Part shown: piece after piece, positions 15,684-22,451 of the stretch
Layout of the letters: the number at the start of each line of letters is the position of its first letter
How positions within the stretch are numbered: position 1 is the stretch's first letter
DNA from: Streptomyces sp. OR43
GTDB taxonomy: Bacteria > Actinomycetota > Actinomycetes > Streptomycetales > Streptomycetaceae
NCBI RefSeq assembly: GCF_008042275.1
Contig: NZ_RDBK01000043.1
Coordinates: forward strand, 2,433,925-2,468,053
DNA length: 34,129 nt
Direction: 5' to 3'
The notes under the pieces: generated by a model
Told to the model about the DNA's origin: nothing
Databases searched by the model: none
Seen by the model: only the letters and a program-made list of their open reading frames with translations
Program-made: the position numbers and the translations under genes

Positions 15684-15754
15684 ATAGAACTGCGTTCGAC
15701 AATAGAACGGTGTTCGTTAGTGGAACGAGGTTCGACTGTAGAACACAGTTCGAT
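15684..15754. promoter_or_regulatory. Array of four 18-bp operator repeats between MFS and TetR genes
   Basis: Four copies of GAAC-N3-GTTC lie at 15687-15697, 15705-15715, 15723-15733 and 15741-15751, each exactly 18 bp apart. Flanks are similar too (mostly TA before and GA/GT after). On the minus strand TTGCAC, 18 bp and TACAGT make a good promoter for the exporter, and its -10 falls within the array. The layout suggests cooperative repression by the TetR protein (inference). Confidence 0.85.
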
Positions 15755-15775
15755 AAACGTGCAAGCTGTGATTGG

Positions 15776-16504
15776 ATGAGTGCCATGACAGGCCCGCGCC
15801 CACGACCCGCCGACCGCCCTTCCCGGGGGCGCCGACGTGCCTCGCACTCCATCGAGGCCGTGCTCACCGCGGCCGTGGCCCTGCTCGACGAGGAGGGTGC
15901 GTCGGCGCTGACCCTCCGCGCCCTCGCGGCCCGGCTCGGTACCGGCGTCGGCAGCATCTACTGGTACGTCTCGGGCAAGGAGGAGTTGCTCGACCGCGCC
16001 ATCGATCATGTGCTCGGCGGGGTGCTGACCGCGGTCGAGGGCCAGGCGAGGACCGACGACCCGATCGACGACCTGCGCCTGATGGCCGTCACGCTGTTCG
16101 ACGCGATCGTGGACCGGCCGTGGCTGGGTGCGCACTTCATGCGCAACATCGCCGAGCGGGGCAACTCGTTGCGGCTCTACGAGCAGCTGGGCCGGCCGAC
16201 GCTGCGGCTCGACCTCACTCAGCGGCAGCGGTTCCACGCGGTGTCGGCGGTCGTCGGTGTGGTGGTCGGCAGCGCCATCGACCTGGGGCAGGAGCCGCCC
16301 CGGGAGGTGCTCGACGGCTCGGTGGACCGCGACGAGTTCCTCGGCCGCTACGCCGAGATGTGGCGTGAGCTCGACCCCGAGGAGTTCCCGTTCATGCGCG
16401 ACATCGCCGACGAGTTCGACGGACACGACGACAGGGAACAGTTCCTCGCCGGGCTGGAGCTGACGCTGGCGGGCCTGCGCCTCCAGGTCGGGGCCAGGGC
16501 CTGA
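15776..16504 (+). CDS. TetR-family transcriptional regulator
   Basis: A 242-residue repressor-type protein. The TetR DNA-binding domain is at about 25-75: HSIEAVLTAAVALLDEEGASALTLRALAARLGTGVGSIYWYVSGKEELLD, given here in shorter parts as ALTLRALAARLGTGVGSIYW (helix-turn-helix) and YVSGKEELLDRAIDHVL. The C-terminal ligand domain (about 80-242) resembles the tetracyclin-repressor-like C-terminal group. Start ATG 15776 has no clear ribosome site; ATG 15785 is an alternative. It is divergent from the MFS exporter gene, with the four-operator array between them. It most likely represses the exporter and itself, with release by the exported compound. Ligand unknown. Confidence 0.92.
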   Translation: MSAMTGPRPRPADRPSRGRRRASHSIEAVLTAAVALLDEEGASALTLRALAARLGTGVGSIYWYVSGKEELLDRAIDHVLGGVLTAVEGQARTDDPIDDLRLMAVTLFDAIVDRPWLGAHFMRNIAERGNSLRLYEQLGRPTLRLDLTQRQRFHAVSAVVGVVVGSAIDLGQEPPREVLDGSVDRDEFLGRYAEMWRELDPEEFPFMRDIADEFDGHDDREQFLAGLELTLAGLRLQVGARA

Positions 16505-16544
16505 ACCCGCCCCATAGCGCGGGCAGTCGAACGATCACCCGGCC

Positions 16545-16574
16545 TTCGGCGCGCGTCCGGGCCGTTGGTACGCT
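16545..16574 (+). promoter_or_regulatory. Weak promoter candidate for the secreted protein gene
   Basis: TTCGGC (16545-16550), 18 bp, TACGCT (16569-16574). The -10 fits the TANNNT pattern, the -35 is poor. It would give a leader of about 65 nt. Confidence 0.3.
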
Positions 16575-16646
16575 GCCGCCCCGCCGGCCGGGCTTCGACG
16601 TCCGGGACGGCGGACTCACCTTTCCTTGAGCAGCAATGAGGCGCGC

Positions 16647-17462
16647 ATGAAGGCAGCAGGCAGAACCGGCGCCGTGATCACCCTCGCGGGGGCCCTGGCC
16701 CTCGTACCGATCACGGCGCCGACGGCGCAGGCCGCGGACACCGGCATCACGGTGTCCCGGATCGTCATCAACGGCGGCAAGCCCGTGGTGGTGGGTACGC
16801 ACGACGTGCAGGAGCCACCGCTCACCTTCCGGATCACGCTTCCGGCCGGATACAGCACCGCCGACCCCTTCGCGTACCGCGCGGAGCCGTTCCTCTACCA
16901 CGACACCACTCCCGCGAAGGGCGCGGACGACGGTGGTCTCTATCCGGGCGGCTACACCTGCTACGAGACGAGTGCCCGGATCGCGGACTGCGAGGGCACC
17001 GTGCGCATCGACCCGTACTACCGCCTGGACTCGAACAACGACGCGACGACCTGGAAGGTCGCCGTCCTGGCGCAGCTCTGGAAGACGAACGGGCAGCTCA
17101 AGACCCAGGAGCTGGTGGCCACCTCCGGCCGCGTCCAGGTCAAGCGCTGGGCCAAGGCCACGGTCAACGCCTCGCCGGAGCCGGTGAAGAAGGGCGGGAC
17201 GCTCACCGTGACCGGCAGCCTCACGCGGGCCGACTGGGTGAAGCACAAGTACACCGGCGTCGCGGCGGGGCTCGCCAGGCTGCAGTTCTGCAAGAAGGGC
17301 AGCACCGTCTACACCACGGTGAAGTCCGTACGGTCGAGCTCCACGGGCGCGCTGAAGACGACCGTCAAGGCGTCCGTCGACGGCTACTGGCGCTGGACCT
17401 TCGGCGGGTGGGACACCACCGGGAGCGCCACGTCGTCCGGCGACTACCTCGACGTGCGCTGA
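16647..17462 (+). CDS. Secreted protein of unknown function, beta-rich
   Basis: A 271-residue protein with a clear Sec signal peptide: basic start (KAAGRTG), hydrophobic core and cleavage after TAQA near residue 29. The mature part is rich in Thr, Val and Tyr, with a C-terminal segment (about 170-271: TLTVTGSLTRADW, LQFCKKGSTVYTTVKSV, GYWRWTFGG) that looks like an Ig-like beta-sandwich, common in Streptomyces secreted proteins. Two cysteines lie close together in the N-terminal half (TCYET, ADCEG) and a third in the C-terminal segment (FCKKG). The ATG at 16647 has GAGG at 16638-16641; an in-frame TTG at 16626 is less likely. It converges with argG. Function is unknown. Confidence 0.8.
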   Translation: MKAAGRTGAVITLAGALALVPITAPTAQAADTGITVSRIVINGGKPVVVGTHDVQEPPLTFRITLPAGYSTADPFAYRAEPFLYHDTTPAKGADDGGLYPGGYTCYETSARIADCEGTVRIDPYYRLDSNNDATTWKVAVLAQLWKTNGQLKTQELVATSGRVQVKRWAKATVNASPEPVKKGGTLTVTGSLTRADWVKHKYTGVAAGLARLQFCKKGSTVYTTVKSVRSSSTGALKTTVKASVDGYWRWTFGGWDTTGSATSSGDYLDVR

Positions 17463-17495
17463 GCCGGTAGCCGGTAGTCGGCAGCGCATAACGAA

Positions 17496-17532
17496 AAGGC
17501 CGGCCCGGCGCACAGCGCGCCGGGCCGGCCTT
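17496..17532. terminator. Bidirectional terminator between the secreted-protein gene and argG
   Basis: AAGGCCGGCCCGGCGC (17496-17511) pairs with GCGCCGGGCCGGCCTT (17517-17532) over 16 perfect base pairs with a 5-nt loop. The left flank carries AAAA, which gives a T-run for the argG strand. Confidence 0.85.
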
Positions 17533-17545
17533 CCGCTTGCCCTAC

Positions 17546-18991
17546 CTAGTCCGTGCCGGACTCCATCGCGGCGCGGTCCAGCATCTCGTCGGCCTCGGAG
17601 ACCTCGCCGCGGGAGGCGATGGCCTGGGCGCCGCCCTCGGGCAGGGAGCCGATCAGGCCGGTCGCGGCGGCCTGGGCCGCGCCGATGGCCGGGTTGGCGG
17701 TGCCGATCAGGCCGAGGCCCGCGTACTGCTCCAGCTTGGCGCGGGAGTCGGCGATGTCGAGGTTGCGCATCGTGAGCTGGCCGATCCGGTCGACCGGGCC
17801 GAACGCGGAGTCCTCGGTGCGCTCCATGGACAGCTTGTCCGGGTGGTAGCTGAACGCCGGGCCCGTGGTGTCGAGGATCGAGTAGTCCTCGCCGCGCCGC
17901 AGCCGCAGGGTGACCTCGCCGGTGACGGCGGTGCCGACCCAGCGCTGGATCGACTCACGGACCATGAGCGCCTGCGGGTCCAGCCAGCGGCCCTCGTACA
18001 TCAGACGGCCCAGGCGCCGGCCCTCGTTGTGGTACTGGGCGAGGGTGTCCTCGTTGTGGATCGCGTTGACCAGTCGCTCGTACGCGGCGTGCAGCAGGGC
18101 CATGCCCGGGGCCTCGTAGATGCCCCGGCTCTTGGCCTCGATGATCCGGTTCTCGATCTGGTCCGACATGCCCATGCCGTGGCGGCCACCGATGGTGTTG
18201 GCCTTCATCACGAGGTCGACGGCGGAGTCGAACTTCTCGCCGTTGATCGTGACCGGGCGGCCCTGGTCGAAGCCGATCGTGACGTCCTCGGTCTCGATCT
18301 CGACCGACGGGTCCCAGAACTTGACGCCCATGATCGGGTCGACGGTCTCGACCCCGGTGTTCAGGTGCTCCAGGGTCTTGGCCTCGTGGGTGGCGCCCCA
18401 GATGTTGGCGTCGGTGGAGTACGCCTTCTCCGTGCTGTCGCGGTAGGGCAGGTCATGGGCGACCAGCCACTCCGACATCTCCTTGCGGCCGCCGAGCTCG
18501 GTCACGAAGTCCGCGTCGAGCCAGGGCTTGTAGATCCGCAGGTGCGGGTTGGCGAGGAGGCCGTAGCGGTAGAACCGCTCGATGTCGTTGCCCTTGTACG
18601 TGGAGCCGTCGCCCCAGATCTGCACGTCGTCCTCGAGCATCGCCCGCACCAGGAGCGTGCCGGTGACGGCGCGGCCGAGCGGCGTGGTGTTGAAGTACGC
18701 CCGCCCGCCCGAGCGGATGTGGAACGCGCCGCACGTGAGCGCGGCCAGCCCCTCCTCCACGAGCGCCGCACGGCAGTCGACCAGCCGCGCGAGCTCGGCG
18801 CCGTAGGCATTGGCGCGGCCGGGCACGGAGGCGATGTCGGGCTCGTCGTACTGGCCGATGTCGGCGGTGTAGGTGCACGGGACAGCGCCCTTGTCGCGCA
18901 TCCACGCGACCGCGACCGAGGTGTCGAGGCCGCCCGAGAAGGCGATGCCGACGCGCTCGCCGGTGGGCAGGGAGGTGAGGACCTTAGACAT
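17546..18991 (-). CDS. argG: Argininosuccinate synthase
   Basis: A 481-residue enzyme joining citrulline and aspartate with ATP in arginine biosynthesis. The ATP pyrophosphatase loop AFSGGLDTS is at 17-25; TYTADIGQYDEPD, WGDGSTYKGNDIERFYRYGLL (in two parts), YSTDANIWGATHEAKTLE and NTIGGRHGMGMSDQIENR are all typical. Length and motifs match the longer, E. coli-type ArgG group rather than the approximately 400-residue form. The ATG at 18991 (MSKVLTS) is chosen because a near-perfect promoter ends 6 nt upstream, which makes the gene leaderless; a start at 19009 would lie inside the promoter. No other arginine gene is nearby. Confidence 0.95.
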   Translation of the reverse strand: MSKVLTSLPTGERVGIAFSGGLDTSVAVAWMRDKGAVPCTYTADIGQYDEPDIASVPGRANAYGAELARLVDCRAALVEEGLAALTCGAFHIRSGGRAYFNTTPLGRAVTGTLLVRAMLEDDVQIWGDGSTYKGNDIERFYRYGLLANPHLRIYKPWLDADFVTELGGRKEMSEWLVAHDLPYRDSTEKAYSTDANIWGATHEAKTLEHLNTGVETVDPIMGVKFWDPSVEIETEDVTIGFDQGRPVTINGEKFDSAVDLVMKANTIGGRHGMGMSDQIENRIIEAKSRGIYEAPGMALLHAAYERLVNAIHNEDTLAQYHNEGRRLGRLMYEGRWLDPQALMVRESIQRWVGTAVTGEVTLRLRRGEDYSILDTTGPAFSYHPDKLSMERTEDSAFGPVDRIGQLTMRNLDIADSRAKLEQYAGLGLIGTANPAIGAAQAAATGLIGSLPEGGAQAIASRGEVSEADEMLDRAAMESGTD

Positions 18992-18997
18992 AGGAAG

Positions 18998-19026
18998 ATT
19001 ATGCATCATCTCGCATGATCATGCAA
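18998..19026 (-). promoter_or_regulatory. argG promoter with overlapping ARG-box-like palindromes
   Basis: On the minus strand TTGCAT (19026-19021), a 17-bp spacer and CATAAT (19003-18998) form a strong promoter; 6 nt then separate it from the ATG. The same stretch holds ATGCAT (19001-19006) and the perfect 12-bp palindrome GCATGATCATGC (19013-19024). These resemble the half-sites of actinobacterial ARG boxes bound by ArgR, so arginine repression is likely (inference). Confidence 0.7.
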
Positions 19027-19058
19027 AGTCGGTCCTCCTCGCGCTCCTCCCGCCCCTG

Positions 19059-20039
19059 TCAGCCGGCGTGGAGGTCCGATGCCGAGGACAGGGTGCCCCC
19101 CACGGTCACCGTGCCGACGATGATGCGGTGATCCGAGCAGGCCGTGACGCCTGTGCAGGACGTCGAGATGGCGAGCGAATCCTCGCTGTACGGTCCGGCC
19201 AGTGCGCTCTCACGGGCGAAGATGAGATCGATCTTCGCCTTGCCCCCACAGGGCGGTACCGCGCCCGGGGTGCCGTCCGATGTCCACTCCCCATAGCCGA
19301 GGCAGTTGCCCGTGTCGTTGTCGTCCAGCTCCCGGTACGCCCCGGTGTTGTTGCCGTTGGCGGGCACGTCGAGGCTCGGCGCGTAGAACGAGTTCAGTCG
19401 GCCGTAGTGCGGCTGGGCGTTGAAATCGCCCGCGATCAGGGCGATCTCACCGGCGGTGTGGTATTCCTCCAGCTTCCGCCGCACAGACTCCAGCTGGGCC
19501 ACGTTGAACGACTGGCTCGTGGTGATGTGCGTCGTGCAGAACCGGGTTCCGCTGCCGTCGGTCAGCGGCGCGCACAACAGCTTTCGCTTCTCGGCCGTGC
19601 CGTCGTCCGGCAGGGTGATCCGGTCCGCCGAGCCCAGCGGCAGGCGGCTGAACAACCCGTTCCCGAACGCCTCGCCGTGACACACGGAGGCATTGCCGGC
19701 CTGGCGGCTCGGTTCGAAGCGGGCGAAGTTCTGCGGGTCCGCCGGCCAGCCCTTGGCGCGCAACCTGCTCACAAGGGCGTCGTACTGTCCCTCGCACAGC
19801 TCGTTGAATCCGGCGAAGTCCGCCTCACGGTTCACGAGGGACGCGGCCGCCTGATCGACCATGCCATCGGTCGTGGAGCCGCCGTGGATGGTGTTCCCCG
19901 CCACGTTCCACTGCCACACCTTGTACGTACGAGCCGCCGCCGCCTGGGCCGGTGCAGTCGTCACCGGCAACAACACCCCGGCCACCACCCCCGCCAGCAC
20001 GAGCCGGACCCCACGTCGTCGGATGCCAAGAAGTCGCAT
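19059..20039 (-). CDS. Secreted endonuclease/exonuclease/phosphatase-family protein
   Basis: A 326-residue protein with a signal peptide (RRRGVRLVLAGVVAGVLLP, cleavage near APAQA at residue 33). The mature part has the EEP fold signatures: KVWQWNVAGN at the start, GFNELCEGQ with the metal-binding Glu80, THITTSQ, GDFNAQPHYG, IDLIFA and the C-terminal SDHRIIVG. The family includes secreted DNases, sphingomyelinases and phosphatases; which activity applies cannot be read here. Six or more cysteines fit an extracellular protein with disulfides. The ATG at 20039 is preceded by a G-run at 5 nt; an upstream in-frame start at 20105 lacks a signal peptide start. Its stop is 67 nt from the argG start, same strand. 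Confidence 0.85.
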   Translation of the reverse strand: MRLLGIRRRGVRLVLAGVVAGVLLPVTTAPAQAAAARTYKVWQWNVAGNTIHGGSTTDGMVDQAAASLVNREADFAGFNELCEGQYDALVSRLRAKGWPADPQNFARFEPSRQAGNASVCHGEAFGNGLFSRLPLGSADRITLPDDGTAEKRKLLCAPLTDGSGTRFCTTHITTSQSFNVAQLESVRRKLEEYHTAGEIALIAGDFNAQPHYGRLNSFYAPSLDVPANGNNTGAYRELDDNDTGNCLGYGEWTSDGTPGAVPPCGGKAKIDLIFARESALAGPYSEDSLAISTSCTGVTACSDHRIIVGTVTVGGTLSSASDLHAG

Positions 20040-20378
20040 CGCTACCCCCCCGTTACCGGCCGCTCGGCCGCCGCACTCCGCCAGTGCGGTGACGATCTTA
20101 GACACGGAGACCGGGTGCGGCCAGGGTCTTCGTCCTTGCGCCTCACCCCGCCGTCAGCGCCTCCTTCCCCATCCGTCACAGGGGTTTCAGGCGTCGGCGA
20201 TTCGGCCATCTTCGGAGGCCTCTCGGCTGCCCCAGCGCACGGAACGGGCCCGCGAACCCTTGTCGTTGCTGAGGTCCCACGCGTCCGGAATCGAGCGCGT
20301 TCGATTCTCCGTGGGCGTCGTTATGCCGTGCACCGCCGAGCCATCCAGGTGCGGCACCGAGTCCCAGGAGGGACGCAG
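20040..20378. other. Gene-free stretch with a 20-bp palindrome, upstream of the ABC exporter
   Basis: No supported gene lies in these 339 bases between two divergent genes. The notable element is GAATCGAGCGCGTTCGATTC (20288-20307), symmetric at 18 of 20 positions and 71 bp before the exporter start. It may be an operator. No convincing promoter hexamers were found; a TAAGAT on the minus strand near 20100 could serve the EEP gene. Confidence 0.55.
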
Positions 20379-22268
20379 GTGACTGTGACTGACGCCTTGA
20401 CCGCACACTCGGACACCCCGCCGCCACCACCCCCGGCCGTCCTCGACTTCCACGGCAAGCACGGCAAGAACCCGCTGGCCGAAGCCGGTTTCCGCGCCAT
20501 GTGCGGGCGCCTTCCCGCCGTCCTGAAGCACACACTCCGACGCGCCTGGGCGGTGGACCGGACCGCCGTTCTGCTCCTCCTGCTCGGCCAGCTCCTCACC
20601 GGCACCGCGGCCGCCCTCACGCTCGCCTTCACCGCGAAGGCGATGACGTACCTGCTCGCCACGGGTCCCGTCTCCGAACGTCTGCACGGAGCCCTGCCCG
20701 CGCTCGTCGTGGTGACCGTCGCCGCCGGTGCGGGCCGCATCGCCATGGCGCTCGCGTCCTACGCCGAACGTCGCGTCACGCCGCTGCTGATGACCGAGGC
20801 CGACGTGGCGCTGGTCGCGGCCGTGTGCCGGGTCGAAGTGGCGGCGTACGGCGAGGACGGTTTCGCGGACCGGCAGGAAGCCGCCGAAGTGGGCGTCACC
20901 CGCACCACGACCCTGGTCAACGACGCACAGCGGTTCATGGCCGCCGGCGTCCGGATGGCCGCCGCGGGCGGCGTCATCACCGTCCTGCACTGGGCCATGC
21001 TTCCCGCCCTGCTGCTCGCCGTGCTCCCGGCCGGGTTCGGTGCGATCCTCCGGGCCCGGGTGGACTACGAGACCCACTACCTCAACGTCGGTGACCGCAA
21101 CGTGCGCGGCATGACGCGCTGGTGGGCCACCTCCGCCCGGTACGGCGACGAGGTCCGCGCCAACGGCATGACCGGCTACATCCTGTACTGGTACCGGGCG
21201 CTGTCCGAGCGCATCGACCGGCGCACCCTGGCCGCCGCGCCACGACAGCTGCGCATCGACGTGTCCACCAGCGCCGTGAGCGGCGTCTTCCTGACGGGCA
21301 CCTGGGCCCTCCTCGCCTGGCTCGCCATCACGGGCGCGGTCCCGCTGCCGGTCGCCGCGACCGCCGTCCTCGCCGTGCAGACCACCCTCGCCGCGCTCTC
21401 CCAGCTCGTGATCCAGGGTGCCGCGCTGTTCCACACCTCGCTCTACCTCGCCGACATGCGCGCGTTCCTCGACATGGCCGGCGCACGGGCCCCGCAGCGC
21501 GGCGCGCTGACGATTGCGGAGCAGGTGGACGAGATCCGGCTCGACGAGGTGGTCTACCGGTATCCGGGGAAGGAACAGCCCGCGGTGAACGGCGTCTCCC
21601 TGAGCCTGCGCCGGGGCGAGATCCTGGCCGTGGTCGGCGAGAACGGCTCAGGCAAGTCCACGCTCACCAAGCTCATCACCGGCCTCCTCCTCGCCGACAA
21701 GGGCCGTGTGCTGTGGGACGGCACCGACCTCGCGCGGGCCGACGCCGAAGCCGTCTGGAAGCGGACCGCGCTCGTCCCGCAGAACTTCGCCACCTGGCCG
21801 CTGCGCGCCCGCGAGAACATCACGCTCGGCCAGCCCAAGGCGTGGGACGACGAGCTGGTGTGGAAGGCCGTCGACGCCGTCGGCATGCGGGAGGCCGTGG
21901 AAGAACTGCCGAACCGGCTCGACACCCTCCTGGCCCGTGAACTGTTCGGCGGAGCGGAACTCTCCGGAGGGCAGTGGCAGCGGCTCGCCTGCGGCCGGGC
22001 GCTGTACCGGCGGACGCCGCTGCTGATCCTGGACGAGCCGACCTCGCAGATGGACGCACGCGGGGAGCACCAGATCTTCCTGGAGATCAAGCGGCTGGCC
22101 GCCGAGTGCATGACGATCGTCGTGACGCATCAGCTGGAGAACACCCGCCTGGCCGACCGGATCATCGTCATGGAGCACGGCCGGGTGACCGAGGACGGTA
22201 CGTACGACGACCTGATCCACGCCGGGGGCCTGTTCGCCGAACTCGTCGCCCTGGCCAAGGACCGCTGA
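20379..22268 (+). CDS. ABC exporter, fused membrane and ATPase domains
   Basis: A 629-residue half-transporter. A proline run (14-19) opens the cytoplasmic N-terminus; the membrane domain spans about 60-365 with roughly six hydrophobic segments; the ATPase domain runs from about 385. Walker A GENGSGKST is at 420-428, Q-loop Gln468, signature LSGGQ at 528-532, Walker B LLILDE at 548-553 and the switch His584. The layout resembles peptide or lipid exporters found beside RiPP genes, but there is no peptidase domain and no modification enzyme or obvious precursor gene nearby. The GTG at 20379 has AGGAGG (20366-20371) 7 nt upstream. It is expected to act as a homodimer. Substrate unknown. Confidence 0.9.
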   Translation: MTVTDALTAHSDTPPPPPPAVLDFHGKHGKNPLAEAGFRAMCGRLPAVLKHTLRRAWAVDRTAVLLLLLGQLLTGTAAALTLAFTAKAMTYLLATGPVSERLHGALPALVVVTVAAGAGRIAMALASYAERRVTPLLMTEADVALVAAVCRVEVAAYGEDGFADRQEAAEVGVTRTTTLVNDAQRFMAAGVRMAAAGGVITVLHWAMLPALLLAVLPAGFGAILRARVDYETHYLNVGDRNVRGMTRWWATSARYGDEVRANGMTGYILYWYRALSERIDRRTLAAAPRQLRIDVSTSAVSGVFLTGTWALLAWLAITGAVPLPVAATAVLAVQTTLAALSQLVIQGAALFHTSLYLADMRAFLDMAGARAPQRGALTIAEQVDEIRLDEVVYRYPGKEQPAVNGVSLSLRRGEILAVVGENGSGKSTLTKLITGLLLADKGRVLWDGTDLARADAEAVWKRTALVPQNFATWPLRARENITLGQPKAWDDELVWKAVDAVGMREAVEELPNRLDTLLARELFGGAELSGGQWQRLACGRALYRRTPLLILDEPTSQMDARGEHQIFLEIKRLAAECMTIVVTHQLENTRLADRIIVMEHGRVTEDGTYDDLIHAGGLFAELVALAKDR

Positions 22269-22341
22269 GGGCCGGCCCGGTCCGGTGACGGGGCCGGCCC
22301 CGAGGGCCTGCCGCGCGCATATCCGCGCCGCAGGCCCTCGG
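22269..22341 (+). terminator. Two successive hairpins after the ABC exporter gene
   Basis: GGGCCGGCCC (22269-22278) pairs with the same palindromic string at 22291-22300. CCGAGGGCCTGC (22300-22311) pairs over 12 perfect bases with GCAGGCCCTCGG (22330-22341). They begin right after the stop codon and separate the exporter from glmS. Confidence 0.75.
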
Positions 22342-22451
22342 CGGGTGACGTGCCGGGACCGCAGGACCATCTGACGCCGTCCTCCCTGACACCTCCGACG
22401 CCTTCTGCGACTATGCGAAGAACAGGGGCTGGTGACCAGGAAAGGACCACT

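Noticed and set aside
20287..20309. tRNA T-arm-like string GTTCGATTC in the exporter upstream region
   Set aside because: The flanking bases do not form a T-stem and no other tRNA arms are near. The string is explained by the palindrome.
20187..20360. Minus-strand frame ending WGSREASEDGRIADA, looking like a gene remnant
   Set aside because: No start or ribosome site and no recognised family; part of it is the palindrome. Not enough to call a pseudogene.
22342..22451. Possible glmS ribozyme upstream of glmS
   Set aside because: Only 110 nt, with no recognisable ribozyme core; this element is known from Firmicutes, not expected here.
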